Part shown: one piece after another, positions 51,607-60,754 of the stretch
Layout of the letters: every line of letters begins with the position of its first letter
Numbering within the stretch: the stretch's first letter is position 1
Source of the DNA: Azophilus sp965116165
GTDB taxonomy: Bacteria > Pseudomonadota > Gammaproteobacteria > Pseudomonadales > Azotimanducaceae
Assembly (NCBI GenBank): GCA_965116165.1
Contig: OZ220484.1
Coordinates: forward strand, 3,038,001-3,102,000
DNA length: 64,000 bases
Direction of reading: 5' to 3'
Notes under the pieces: generated by a model
Seen by the model: only the letters and a program-made list of their open reading frames with translations
Told to the model about the DNA's origin: nothing
Database searches by the model: none
Program-made: the position numbers and the translations under genes

Positions 51607-52650
51607 TTGGCGAGCGCCCTTTTTTTCTTGACGGGGCTCGTGTCGCCCTCACAGTTGATCGCCGCGCCCGTGCCCTGGCTATACGATGTGGACCTGGCGG
51701 TCGAGGGGCGCGGCGCCGAGGCGAGGGTGGCGGTTTCCGGCGCGGCGCTAGCGGAGGTTTTGTCGCGGGTCAGCGGCTTGGCGCATGTGCCGCGCAATGC
51801 CGTGGTACGCGAGGCGCTCAACCGTCCGGAAGCCTACTACAATCGCTTTGTCTTTCTTGATGGCGGTACGCTGCGAATACACTTCATGCCGTCCGCCATC
51901 CTCAAATTGGTGGACGAGGCGCGGTTGCCGATTTGGTCCGCCAACCGGCCGCGGATTATGGTGTGGTTGGTTGTCGAGGACCGCGGCCGACGGCAAATTT
52001 TGCACAGCGACCACCGGATGGCCGAGGCCTTGCGGGTGCGGGCGCGCCAACGGGGCATCATCCTAAAATTGCCGCTGATGGATCTCGAAGACAGTGTGCG
52101 TGTGCCGCCGGCGGTCGTTGGTGGCCGGATTTTCGCGCCGCTCAAGGCGGCGTCCCGGCGGTACGGTGCCGAGGTAATAGTGGTCGGGCGGGTATGGGAA
52201 CGGGCCTGCCGCCCCGCTATGGCCATAGAGCGGGTCTGCGGGCCACGGGAGGGCACCTATTATGCCGGCAGCTTGGAGGCTTGGCTGGACGGCGGGGAAT
52301 TCGCAACGAATTTTTCTGTTCCGACCCTTGCCGAAGCCGGGCGCGGTACGGCGGATTTCATTGCCGACGAACTCGCCGGCCGATTTGCGGTACTCGCGCG
52401 TGAGCGGAACCGTCTCGCGTTGACGGTGCGGGGTATCGACTCGCCGGTTCGCTACGGGCGGCTTTTGGCGTACCTTGAGAGCCTGGAGTTCGTAGCCGGC
52501 GTTGAGGTGGTGTCGGTTGATGTTGATCGGCTTGCAGTCGGATTGCACACCCGGGCGGCTCTGGACCAATTGTTGGAGCTGTTCGAGCGGGACGGCCGCG
52601 TCGGCCCCGATCCGACCGGCCAGGCCCTGTTGGTTTGGACGGGCACCTGA
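51607..52650 (+). CDS. DUF2066 secreted protein
   Basis: A ~347-residue protein of the DUF2066 family found next to purM and a CDP-alcohol transferase in many Gammaproteobacteria. N-terminal hydrophobic segment ALFFLTGLVSPSQLIAA indicates export. The start is unclear: the TTG at 51607 has no ribosome-binding site. A perfect AGGAGG at 51566-51571 points to a start near 51580, where the in-frame codon is ATC (ITPRIGKRVLA would complete a good signal peptide). An ATG at 51572 is in a different frame. A rare start codon or a one-base error is possible. Confidence 0.75.
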   Translation: MASALFFLTGLVSPSQLIAAPVPWLYDVDLAVEGRGAEARVAVSGAALAEVLSRVSGLAHVPRNAVVREALNRPEAYYNRFVFLDGGTLRIHFMPSAILKLVDEARLPIWSANRPRIMVWLVVEDRGRRQILHSDHRMAEALRVRARQRGIILKLPLMDLEDSVRVPPAVVGGRIFAPLKAASRRYGAEVIVVGRVWERACRPAMAIERVCGPREGTYYAGSLEAWLDGGEFATNFSVPTLAEAGRGTADFIADELAGRFAVLARERNRLALTVRGIDSPVRYGRLLAYLESLEFVAGVEVVSVDVDRLAVGLHTRAALDQLLELFERDGRVGPDPTGQALLVWTGT

Positions 52651-52651
52651 C

Positions 52652-53227
52652 ATGCGCTGGTCGCTGATACCCAATGTGATCACCGGCTTGCGCATGTTGT
52701 TGGTGGTGCCGGCCGGCTGGTTGATGTGGCAGGGTCGCTATTCCGAGGCCCTGGTGGTGGTGGGGGTGGCCGGCGCCTCCGATGCGCTCGATGGGGAACT
52801 TGCCCGGCGCTTTAATTGGCGCAGCGCCTTCGGATCCATGATGGATCCGCTGGCCGACAAGCTGCTGGTGCTGGTGGTGTTCGTCCTGTTCACGATTCAG
52901 GGCCACATACCGGTCTGGCTTGCGGTGCTGGTCGTGGCCCGCGATGCGGTCATCCTCTCCGGCGCTGGAATCTATCGCCTTTGGTTCGGGGAAATCGAAA
53001 TGGCGCCGACCTTGATCAGCAAGGCCAATACCGTGGCGCAGATTGTCCTGCTGCTGCTGCTGCTGTTGGGTCTGGGCGAGTTCGGCGCCCTGAGCGAGGC
53101 GGCGCTACGGGCTGTGCGGCCCTGGGGTTTTTATATGTTGGCGACCCTCGGGGTAGTGTCCGGTGGTCATTACGTGATCATCTGGGGCCTGAAGGCGTGG
53201 CGCAATCGACGGTCGGATGGAGGGTGA
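52652..53227 (+). CDS. CDP-alcohol phosphatidyltransferase
   Basis: 191 residues, five to six membrane helices, with the family signature SDALDGELARRFNWRSAFGS followed by MMDPLADK (D-x2-DG-x2-AR-x8-G-x3-D-x3-D). Likely PgsA-like, making phosphatidylglycerophosphate or a related phospholipid, though cardiolipin-type activity is possible. It starts directly after the DUF2066 gene and overlaps murG. Confidence 0.88.
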   Translation: MRWSLIPNVITGLRMLLVVPAGWLMWQGRYSEALVVVGVAGASDALDGELARRFNWRSAFGSMMDPLADKLLVLVVFVLFTIQGHIPVWLAVLVVARDAVILSGAGIYRLWFGEIEMAPTLISKANTVAQIVLLLLLLLGLGEFGALSEAALRAVRPWGFYMLATLGVVSGGHYVIIWGLKAWRNRRSDGG

Positions 53228-54326
53228 AGCGACAGTGCGCGAACCCGGTCGGATGCATGTGGTGTGCACCGGGGGCGGCACGGCGGGTCACGTGCTGCCG
53301 ACGGTTCCGGTTATACGCGCACTTCGGGAACAGGGCGCGGAAGTCGCCTATATCGGCGGGACCGACGGTCTGGAGAAGCGCTATCTCGAGGGCTTGCGGG
53401 GGGTGCGCTATTTCGGCATTGCGTCCGGCAAGTTGCGGCGCTATTGGTCTTGGCGGAATGTGACCGATGTCCTGCGGGTGCTACGCGGAATTTGGCAGAG
53501 CCTGCGGCTACTCGGCGGCATCCGTCCGTCGGTCATCTTTTCCAAAGGCGGGCACCTGAGTTTTCCGGTGGTGCTGGCGGGTTGGATGCGGCGCATCCCC
53601 ATCGTCGCGCATGAATCCGATTTCTCGCCCGGGCTCGCCAACCGTTTGGCCATGCCCTTTGTCGATGCGCTCTGTACGAGTTTTCCCATTCACCGTCCCC
53701 GTCATTTGCGCGGCGAACTCATATACACCGGCTCGCCGGTGCGCCCGGAATTGCTGAACGGCGCCGCCGACCAGGGCAGGGCGCTGTTGCGGGCGCCACA
53801 GGGCCGGCCTGTCGTGCTGGTTACCGGCGGCAGCCTCGGGGCGGATTCGCTCAATGCCGTGGTCGCCGAGGCGGCGCCGCGGTTGGTCGAGCAATGTTAT
53901 TTGGTCCACGTTTGCGGGCCGGGCAAGCGCAGCGGCCTGAAGCTGCCGGGGTATAGCCAATTCGAGTATGTGGGGGAGGAGTGGGGGGATATGCTGGCCG
54001 CCGCCGATTTGGTTGTATCCCGAGCCGGCGCCAACACCCTCTTCGAACTGCTCACGCTTGGCAAGCCCAACCTGCTGATCCCGTTGCCCGCGCTCGCGAG
54101 CCGCGGCGATCAAATCGAAAACGCGAACTACGCGGCGCGCGCCGGCTTCAGCCGGGTGATTCGGCAGGAGGAACTCGACGCGGCTGTCCTGGTGGACGCC
54201 GTTGGCGCGATGCTCGGTGAACGGGAAACCTGGGTGGCGCGCCTCGCGCGGTTCGCAAGCCCGCCGACGGTGGAGTTGCTGTGCGCAACGCTCGAGAGTG
54301 CTGGTGCACGGCGCAAATTGGGATAG
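53217..54326 (+). CDS. murG: UDP-GlcNAc:lipid I GlcNAc transferase MurG, atypical
   Basis: 369 residues. CTGGGTAGHVLPTVPVIRAL (N-terminal G-loop), FSKGGHLSFPVVLAG, GGSLGADSLN and SRAGANTLFELLTLGKPNLL are MurG motifs. The acceptor-site region reads HESDFSPGLANRLAMPFVDA and YTGSPVRPEL. This HESD..PGLAN type is usual in Firmicutes, while proteobacterial MurG typically has HEQNxxxGxxN. It lies outside a dcw cluster, next to lipid and serine genes. It may be a transferred or second MurG. ATG 53217 overlaps the previous gene by 11 bp; ATG 53253 is an alternative. Confidence 0.85.
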   Translation: MEGEATVREPGRMHVVCTGGGTAGHVLPTVPVIRALREQGAEVAYIGGTDGLEKRYLEGLRGVRYFGIASGKLRRYWSWRNVTDVLRVLRGIWQSLRLLGGIRPSVIFSKGGHLSFPVVLAGWMRRIPIVAHESDFSPGLANRLAMPFVDALCTSFPIHRPRHLRGELIYTGSPVRPELLNGAADQGRALLRAPQGRPVVLVTGGSLGADSLNAVVAEAAPRLVEQCYLVHVCGPGKRSGLKLPGYSQFEYVGEEWGDMLAAADLVVSRAGANTLFELLTLGKPNLLIPLPALASRGDQIENANYAARAGFSRVIRQEELDAAVLVDAVGAMLGERETWVARLARFASPPTVELLCATLESAGARRKLG

Positions 54327-54464
54327 AATCCGCGCCTTTTCGCCGACCGTACAGCGCCGTCGGCCCATTCGGCGTTTGCTGGACATGGCCCGTCCCGGCC
54401 GAAGGCAACCCATTGGCATGCGCCGCTTCGGCGACATATCACCACAAACAAGGACTCAGCATCG

Positions 54465-55673
54465 ATGTACAAGATTCGTCTGTTCAACCGGATTGCCCTG
54501 CGCGGTCTGCAGCGCTTCCCGAGGGAACGCTACGAGGTGGGCCACGATTTGCCGAACGCGGATGGCATTCTGTTGCGCAGCCACAAGCTGCGGCCCGAAG
54601 AGATGAGCGCAAATCTGCGCGCCGTGGCCCGCGCCGGGGCCGGTGTCAATAATGTGCCGATCGGTTACTGCACGGAACACGGCATCGTGGTCTTCAACAC
54701 GCCGGGTGCGAATGCCAACTCGGTAAAGGAACTGGTTTTGGCGGCGCTTCTGATTGCCTCGCGGAATCTCGTTGGTGGCATGGCGTTCGTCTCGTCCTTG
54801 CGCGACATCGGCGAACAGTCGCGGCTTGATGCATTGGTGGAGGCGGAAAAGAAGCGCTTCAAGGGCCGGGAACTGCTCGGCAAATCGTTGGGCGTTGTGG
54901 GCCTTGGCGCCATCGGCTCGCTGGTTGCGCGGGCGGCGCTCGATTTGGGTATGGAGGTGCTCGGCTACGACCCGGCCATATCCGTTGAGGCGGCCTGGCG
55001 GCTGCCAAGCGACGTCAAGCGCATGGAGAATTTGCCCAGCCTGTTCGCCAAGTCCGATTATGTCAGCCTGCATGTGCCGCTGGCCTCGGCAACCGAGGGG
55101 CTTGTCAATCGCGAGAGTTTTCGGCTTTTCCGTCCCGGGGCCGTGTTGCTGAATTTCGCGCGCGAACCCATTGTTGAGCGCGCGGCGCTGCGAACAGCGC
55201 TCGATGACGGAACCCTGGCTTGCTATATCGCGGACTTCCCGGTGCCCGGACTCACCGACCATCCCAAGGTGCTTTTCACCCCGCATCTCGGCGCGAGTAC
55301 CGAGGAGGCGGAGGAAAACTGCGCCCTGATGGCGGCCAATCAACTCACCCATTTTCTGGAAACCGGCAATGTCGCCAACTCGGTCAACTTTCCCTCGGTT
55401 TCTTTGGATCTGTCCGAAGGGCACCGCCTGGCGGTCACCAATCTCAACGTACCGGGCATGCTTGGCCAGATGACCTCGGTGCTGGCCAGGCGCGGCATCA
55501 ATGTGGTGGACATGATCAACAAGAGCCGGGGCGATGTCGCCTATAATCTGCTCGACCTGCAGGATGCGCCGACGCCGGAGCTGATTGAGGAGCTTGGCGC
55601 CATCGACACAGTGATCAATGTTCGGGCGCTCAACGGATTGAACAGGCGCGTCGGGGAAACCTCCGGCGAATAG
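54465..55673 (+). CDS. serA: D-3-phosphoglycerate dehydrogenase
   Basis: 402 residues. Substrate domain with RAGAGVNNVPIGYCTEHGIV; Rossmann loop VVGLGAIGSLVARAALDLGM; catalytic Arg in NFAREPIV and His in TPHLGASTEEAEEN; C-terminal ACT domain from about residue 320 (RLAVTNLNVPGMLGQMTSVL) for serine feedback. It commits 3-phosphoglycerate to serine synthesis. It is single, 138 bp after murG. Confidence 0.92.
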   Translation: MYKIRLFNRIALRGLQRFPRERYEVGHDLPNADGILLRSHKLRPEEMSANLRAVARAGAGVNNVPIGYCTEHGIVVFNTPGANANSVKELVLAALLIASRNLVGGMAFVSSLRDIGEQSRLDALVEAEKKRFKGRELLGKSLGVVGLGAIGSLVARAALDLGMEVLGYDPAISVEAAWRLPSDVKRMENLPSLFAKSDYVSLHVPLASATEGLVNRESFRLFRPGAVLLNFAREPIVERAALRTALDDGTLACYIADFPVPGLTDHPKVLFTPHLGASTEEAEENCALMAANQLTHFLETGNVANSVNFPSVSLDLSEGHRLAVTNLNVPGMLGQMTSVLARRGINVVDMINKSRGDVAYNLLDLQDAPTPELIEELGAIDTVINVRALNGLNRRVGETSGE

Positions 55674-55844
55674 GGCGTGGTGTATACTCGCGCACTGAGC
55701 GGCGACCGCGGCGGGCGCTCGACCGAATAACAAATCGTCGTGGTCGCAACGAAAGTCGTCGCGTCGGGATGGGCGTCGATTGCATGGCCCGGGAAGCACC
55801 CACAGGGCGGGGCACTTGGCCGCAACCATCGAAGGAGTGAATGA

Positions 55845-57047
55845 ATGGGTGTAGTGGACTGGCTTGGTAATGGTTTGTGGAACCTTTCCGCGTGGGGCAT
55901 TGTTGCCTATGTTTTGATCGTCACCCACATCACGATCATTATGGTCACCGTTTATCTGCACCGCTTTTCAGCGCATCGCTCGATAGAACTGCATCCTGGT
56001 CTACAACATTTCTTCCGGTTATGGTCTTGGCTGACCACCGGCATGATCACCAGGGAATGGACCGCTATCCACCGCAAACACCATGCCGCCACGGAAACCG
56101 AGGAGGATCCCCACAGCCCGCGGGTGCTCGGTATTTGGAGGATTCTTTGGCGCGGCACCGAGGCCTATCGAGATGCCGCCAGGGATGTAGGCACGATTGA
56201 GCGATACGGCTCGGGCTGCCCGGACGATTGGTTGGAGCGCAATCTGTATTCGAAGCATGCAATGCTTGGTGTGGGCCTGATGGCGGTCATAAACGTTGCC
56301 CTTTTTGGATTTATCGGCATAACGGTGTGGGCGGTGCAGATGCTTTGGATTCCCGTGCTTGGCGCCGGTGTGATCAACGGGGTGGGCCACTATTGGGGAT
56401 ACCGAAATTTTGAATCGCCCGATGCCAGCACCAACATGCTGCCCTGGGGCATCCTGATTGGCGGCGAGGAACTGCACAACAACCACCACACCTATCCCAA
56501 TTCGGCACGGTTATCCCAAAATTGGTGGGAGTTCGATGTGGGCTGGATGTGGATTCGGCTCTTTCAGGTGTTCGGCCTTGCCCGGCCATTGAGTACCGGC
56601 CCCATGGCGCGGAAATCTCCGGGCAAGAAGACGCTGGATATGGATACGGCCTGGGCGGTGCTAAACGACCGTTTTCGGCTGATGGCCAAATACAAGAACG
56701 ATGTGGTCCGGCCCCTGGTCGAGCAGGAGTGCGCGAAAGTGGACCGTGCAACCGGGCGCTTGATTCGAGCCGCGCACGAACTGCTTTGCCGCCATGAGGT
56801 CTTGGTGGACGAATCCGGCAGGCGACGGATCAGAGAGGCTGTGCGGGCGAACCACACCATCGATACCATCTACAACCTGCGGCTTCGTTTGCAGGCGATT
56901 TGGACCCGCCGCGGAGGAAATGCGGAGGACATGCTGCAGGCGCTCCGACATTGGTGCCGCGATGCGGAGGCCACCGGCATACAGGCGCTGCGGGATTTCG
57001 TCGACGAATTAAAATCCTACACCGTCTCGAAGCTCGCCCCGGCCTAG
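55845..57047 (+). CDS. Membrane fatty acid desaturase
   Basis: 400 residues. The three His boxes of the acyl-CoA delta-9 desaturase class are present: HRFSAH (39-44), HRKHH (76-80) and HNNHH (211-215), with hydrophobic spans between them. The C-terminal ~130 residues are a soluble helical extension beyond the catalytic core. It introduces a double bond into acyl chains using a di-iron centre. Which acyl substrate and which electron donor are used is unknown. Its stop codon abuts an inverted copy of repeat C. Confidence 0.9.
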   Translation: MGVVDWLGNGLWNLSAWGIVAYVLIVTHITIIMVTVYLHRFSAHRSIELHPGLQHFFRLWSWLTTGMITREWTAIHRKHHAATETEEDPHSPRVLGIWRILWRGTEAYRDAARDVGTIERYGSGCPDDWLERNLYSKHAMLGVGLMAVINVALFGFIGITVWAVQMLWIPVLGAGVINGVGHYWGYRNFESPDASTNMLPWGILIGGEELHNNHHTYPNSARLSQNWWEFDVGWMWIRLFQVFGLARPLSTGPMARKSPGKKTLDMDTAWAVLNDRFRLMAKYKNDVVRPLVEQECAKVDRATGRLIRAAHELLCRHEVLVDESGRRRIREAVRANHTIDTIYNLRLRLQAIWTRRGGNAEDMLQALRHWCRDAEATGIQALRDFVDELKSYTVSKLAPA

Positions 57048-57148
57048 TCCATCCAACCGATAATGCCGCGTCAGTGCGCCCGCAAGCGTCCCTGTGCGCG
57101 GTTTAAGCCCCCGTCGGCGTATCCGGCGATACGTCAAGGGGCGACAAC
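57048..57148 (-). repeat. Repeat C, inverted copy
   Basis: The reverse complement reads GTTGTCGCCCCTTGACGTAT ... CGGCATTATCGGTTGGATGG, like 40512-40609. It begins on the base after the desaturase stop codon. The rest of the gap to argS (57149-57265) shows no feature. Confidence 0.7.
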
Positions 57149-57265
57149 GGGGAGGAGCCTGAGGGGTACCCTCGCATAAAGCGGATGGGCGCTTGCGGGC
57201 ACGCCCCGCGGGTGGTGGCGGGGTGGTGCCCGGCCGATTTCGGCGTGCAGGTCCGGCGGGCGCCC

Positions 57266-59080
57266 TCACATGCGGTCAACGGTTTCGATGCCCAGTAGAC
57301 TCAAGCCCAGTTTCAGGGTTCGCGCCGTGCGTTGGGCGAAACGCAGGCGGTTTTCGCGTTCCGCGCCGTCCGCGCCGAGTATGGGGCACTGCTCATAGAA
57401 TCCGGTGAATTTGGTGGCGAGTTCGTAAAGGTAGCCGCAGAGCAAATGCGGTGTGCCGTCGACGGTGACCTGTTCCAAAACCTCTTCAAAGCGAATCAGC
57501 GCAACAGCCAGTGTCTGTTCCACCTCGGTATGCGGCTCGGCGTTTCCCGCAAGCGATTCGGGTGCGATTCCGCCGCGCCGGAAGAGGCTTTGAATGCGTG
57601 CGTAGGCGTATTGCAGGTAGGGCGCGGTGTTGCCGTCGAAGGCAAGCATTCGATTCCAGTCAAAAACATAGTCGCTGGTGCGGTTTTTGGATAGGTCCGC
57701 GTATTTGACCGCGCCGATTCCAACCGTCCTGGCGATGGTGGCTCGCTCGGCCGCATCATCCACACCGGTGTTCGCCGTGGCGGCGGCGGGGTGCTTGTCG
57801 GGGCTCGCGGCGGTATTCGCGTTGGCATCGCGGACGGGCGCGGCGTCGTTCCGGGGGGTGTTTGCGTTGGTCATAACCGCTGGCCCGGGGTTCCGCCGGG
57901 ATACTTCCGCAAGGGCCCGGGCCTCGGCTTCATCGAGCAGGTCGGTGAGTTTCACCACACCGCCCTCCCGCGTTCGAAACGGGCGTCCGTCCTGGCCCAG
58001 CATGGTTCCGAACGGCATGTGCTCCAAGGTCGTTTCCGGAGATTTGAAACCGGCGGCCTCGGCAACGGCGAACACCTGACGAAAGTGCAGGGCCTGGCGG
58101 CTGTCGGTGAAATACAGGATGCGGTTGGCGGCGAGCCGCATGGCACGGTGGCGGATGGCGGCCAGGTCGCTGGTGGCGTAGAGGTAGCCGCCGTCCGATT
58201 TTTGGACGATTACCGGTTGCCTGGTGCCCACCTCCGGCAGGAAGACGCAACGGGCACCCTCGGATTCGGTGAGTAGGCCTTGCCGTTCCAGTGCTTCGAC
58301 AACGGCCGGCAAATCGTCGTTGTAGGCGCTTTCCGCCATGACATTCGCACGGGTGAGGCTGGTGCCGAGGCGATCATAGAGTGCCTGGCAATGTTTCAGC
58401 GAAATCTCGATGAACCGCCGCCAGCGGGCGCGGGTATCCCGGTCGCCGGCTTGTAGGGAGACCACCATGGCACGGCTTCGGGCCGCGAACTCCGGGTCTC
58501 CGTCGAAGCGGGACTTGGCGGCGCGGTAAAAGAGCTCAAGGTCGGCCAACGCCCGCGAATCGCCGCCGGTCTCGTTGAGATGGGCAAGCAACATCCCGAA
58601 TTGGGTGCCCCAATCGCCCACATGGTTTTGGCGGATGACCCGATGGCCAAGCGCTTCCAGGATGCGGGCAACCGCATCGCCAATGATGGTGCTGCGCAGA
58701 TGCCCAACATGCATTTCTTTGGCGAGATTCGGGCTGGAGTAGTCGACAACGATGGTTTGCGGTTCTGCGACCGGTTCGATTAATGGCGCATCGGCCCTGA
58801 GGTTGCGGGTCAGGAAGGCATCGCTTAGGCGGATATTCAGAAAGCCCGGGCCGGCGATTTCGATGGATTCGGCGAGGTCGTCGGCCCGGAGAGCGGCAAG
58901 CACCCGCTCCGCCAAGACCCGCGGGTTGGTCTTGCCGCGCTTGGCGGCGGCCATGATGCCATCGGCCTGATAGTGGCCGAATTCCGGTTTGGATGCGGTA
59001 CGCACCAATGGCGGTGCCGGGGTGCCGCAGTCGGCCAGCGCTAGCGCAATGCGTTGCGAAAGCAGTCTACGGGGGTTCAT
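57266..59080 (-). CDS. argS: Arginyl-tRNA synthetase
   Basis: 604 residues. N-terminal Add-1 domain; HIGH-like HVGHLRST (124-131) after VVDYSSPNLAKEM; VGDWGTQFGMLLAHL; C-terminal DALR anticodon-binding domain. KMSKS is replaced by the region ending GQDGRPFRTREGGVVKL, normal for ArgRS. An insertion at about residues 397-443, rich in Asn, Ala, Thr, Asp and Pro with repeated NANT units, lies just before ERATIARTVGIGAVKYADLS and has no counterpart in E. coli ArgS. Confidence 0.94.
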   Translation of the reverse strand: MNPRRLLSQRIALALADCGTPAPPLVRTASKPEFGHYQADGIMAAAKRGKTNPRVLAERVLAALRADDLAESIEIAGPGFLNIRLSDAFLTRNLRADAPLIEPVAEPQTIVVDYSSPNLAKEMHVGHLRSTIIGDAVARILEALGHRVIRQNHVGDWGTQFGMLLAHLNETGGDSRALADLELFYRAAKSRFDGDPEFAARSRAMVVSLQAGDRDTRARWRRFIEISLKHCQALYDRLGTSLTRANVMAESAYNDDLPAVVEALERQGLLTESEGARCVFLPEVGTRQPVIVQKSDGGYLYATSDLAAIRHRAMRLAANRILYFTDSRQALHFRQVFAVAEAAGFKSPETTLEHMPFGTMLGQDGRPFRTREGGVVKLTDLLDEAEARALAEVSRRNPGPAVMTNANTPRNDAAPVRDANANTAASPDKHPAAATANTGVDDAAERATIARTVGIGAVKYADLSKNRTSDYVFDWNRMLAFDGNTAPYLQYAYARIQSLFRRGGIAPESLAGNAEPHTEVEQTLAVALIRFEEVLEQVTVDGTPHLLCGYLYELATKFTGFYEQCPILGADGAERENRLRFAQRTARTLKLGLSLLGIETVDRM

Positions 59081-59162
59081 GGAGCCGTGGTGTCCATGGT
59101 TGCCCCAAGTTGCGCCGGGAATGTCGGGAAGGCAACCCGAAAATGGTACCTGTAGGTGCTTG

Positions 59163-59208
59163 CAATCCTCTTGCCGGCCTCGCCACGTTCATTCACAAAT
59201 AGGTCGGG
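59163..59208 (-). repeat. Repeat D, terminal part
   Basis: The reverse complement reads CCCGACCTATTTGTGAATGA then ACGTGGCGAGGCCGGCAAGA, matching the left 45 bp of the 31.9 kb copy. It starts on the base after the stop codon (TAG) of the cold-shock gene. Confidence 0.6.
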
Positions 59209-59643
59209 CTAGAGCGGCTTGACTTTTTCCGCCTGCGGTCCCTTTGCGTGTTCGGCTACCCGAAAGCTCACCTTTTGGCCGTCGCGCAATGTCGGCCGAT
59301 GGTTGTCGTCGTCGAGTTGAACGTGACGCTGGTGCACAAAGATCTCCTCACCCGACTCGCGGACGATGAAGCCGAAACCCTTCGTTCGGTTGAACCACTT
59401 GACGGTGCCTTCCTCGCGCATGTCGGCGAGCCGGGAGGGTGTCCGTGTTTGCGGCCCCATGGTGGTGCTCGTCGACTTTCCCCAGTGTGCCAAGCGCACA
59501 TTGAACCAGCCATTGACCGCAAGCGCCACAAAGGCGATCAACAGCAAAGCGAGATAATTTTGCGGAAAGAATTTGCTGGGTAATTCGGCTACTAGAACGG
59601 CAAGCAGCAGTGCGCTTGCCAGAATGACGATATAAGTGCGCAT
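59209..59643 (-). CDS. Membrane-anchored cold-shock domain protein
   Basis: 144 residues. Two N-terminal membrane helices (YIVILASALLLAVLVAEL and NYLALLLIAFVALAVNGWF), a ~25-residue linker, then a cold-shock domain: GTVKWFNRTKGFGFIV (RNP1) and EEIFVHQRHV (RNP2). The CSD binds single-stranded RNA or DNA; tethering it to the membrane is unusual compared with free CspA proteins. The linker contains an internal Met (MREEGTVKW) that could yield a soluble CspA-sized product by internal initiation. Confidence 0.88.
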   Translation of the reverse strand: MRTYIVILASALLLAVLVAELPSKFFPQNYLALLLIAFVALAVNGWFNVRLAHWGKSTSTTMGPQTRTPSRLADMREEGTVKWFNRTKGFGFIVRESGEEIFVHQRHVQLDDDNHRPTLRDGQKVSFRVAEHAKGPQAEKVKPL

Positions 59644-59788
59644 GACCGGGATCCAAGATGTGTGGACGTAAACGGGGAAAGTCTAACACGGCACTTTCCC
59701 CAACGATGCGCTATCGTTGGTTTCGCGGCAATTCCCGCCAACGATACGCCATAGGCCATTCGGGTCCGCATGCTTGGATAAATGGACC

Positions 59789-59948
59789 ACTCAGCCGCTA
59801 AGGAACCTCTGATTAATCCTGTAGTCGGGACATCCAATTTAATAGAATCAATAGCTTACGAGTGGTTAAATGCTGCTCTATCGACTTGTTCAGACCTTCC
59901 CTAAACCCTCAACACATAGTGGCATGTCAACTTACGTATATAAGTCCC
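59789..59948 (+). mobile_element. MITE-B remnant interrupted by MITE-A
   Basis: The left end of B is truncated (only CACTCAGCCG-CTAA is recognisable). The right half resumes at 59901 (CTAAACCCTCAACACATAGT) and ends TATATAAGTCCC at 59948. The A element sits at the same internal CTAA of B as at 12.4 kb. Confidence 0.75.
59802..59900 (+). mobile_element. MITE-A with CTAA duplication, inside MITE-B
   Basis: An intact 99-bp copy (GGAACCTCTGATTAATCCTG ... TTGTTCAGACCTTCC). Exact target duplication CTAA at 59798-59801 and 59901-59904. Confidence 0.85.
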
Positions 59949-59973
59949 GTTGGTTTGGTGGTGTCTCGGTTGT

Positions 59974-60585
59974 TCAGTCGAGCACGCCGAACCCTTGCCG
60001 CGCAATGACGGGCTCGTCGCGGGTCAGGTCGATTACCGTGGTTGGGATGATTCCACAATGGCCGCCATCGATGATCAGATCAACGGATGTCTCCAGTGCC
60101 TCTCGAACATCGTTCGCCCCGGGCAGTGCGCTTTCGTGGCCGGGGAGGCGCATGCTGGTGGTCATCATGGGCTGGCCGAGTGTTTCCAGGAGCCCGCGCG
60201 CGATGGCGTTGTCCGGTACCCGCAGGCCGATGGTCCTGCGTCGGGGATGCACCAGCCGGCGGGGCACTTCGCGGCTGGCGGGAAGCAGGAAGGTAAAGGG
60301 CCCCGGCGTCAATCGGCGCAGCAGCCGGTAGTTGGCGTTGTCGACCTTGGCGTAAACCGATAACTCCGAGAGATCCCGACAGGTCAGCGTGAAATGGTGG
60401 TGCTTGTCGAGGCGCCGCACCTTGCGGATACGATCCAGCGCCGTCTTGTCGCCGATATGGCAACCGAGGGCATAGGTGGTATCGGTGGGATAGACGACCA
60501 ATCCGCCCGCCTCAAGGATTGCGGCGGCCCGGCGCAGCAATCGCTGCTGCGGGTGCGAGGCGTGTATAACGAAATACTGGCCCAT
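59974..60585 (-). CDS. yciO: YciO (Sua5/YrdC-like) protein
   Basis: 203 residues starting MGQYFVIHASHPQQRLLRRA. The YrdC-like fold is shown by GGLVVYPTDTTYALGCHIGD, RIRKVRRLDKHHHFTLTCRD and LTPGPFTFLLPASREVPRRL. It resembles YciO more than TsaC (the SxN loop and longer N-terminus). YciO is a paralogue of threonylcarbamoyl-AMP synthase with weak or uncertain activity. The open frame reaches 60783, but the extension is Arg-rich and overlaps yciB regulatory DNA. Confidence 0.9.
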   Translation of the reverse strand: MGQYFVIHASHPQQRLLRRAAAILEAGGLVVYPTDTTYALGCHIGDKTALDRIRKVRRLDKHHHFTLTCRDLSELSVYAKVDNANYRLLRRLTPGPFTFLLPASREVPRRLVHPRRRTIGLRVPDNAIARGLLETLGQPMMTTSMRLPGHESALPGANDVREALETSVDLIIDGGHCGIIPTTVIDLTRDEPVIARQGFGVLD

Positions 60586-60754
60586 TGGATCGGTGATGTT
60601 CGCAGGGTATTTTGCGAATCGGAATGTTAACCGATTCCGACGCTGGGCATGGCCTGCGCCGTAGAACAACCGACCGCCCGACACTGCGAAGCGTTGGCCA
60701 GCGTCATCGAATGTTGCTAGTGTTTGCGCCCCCGGCCGAACTTCGAGGCATCCT

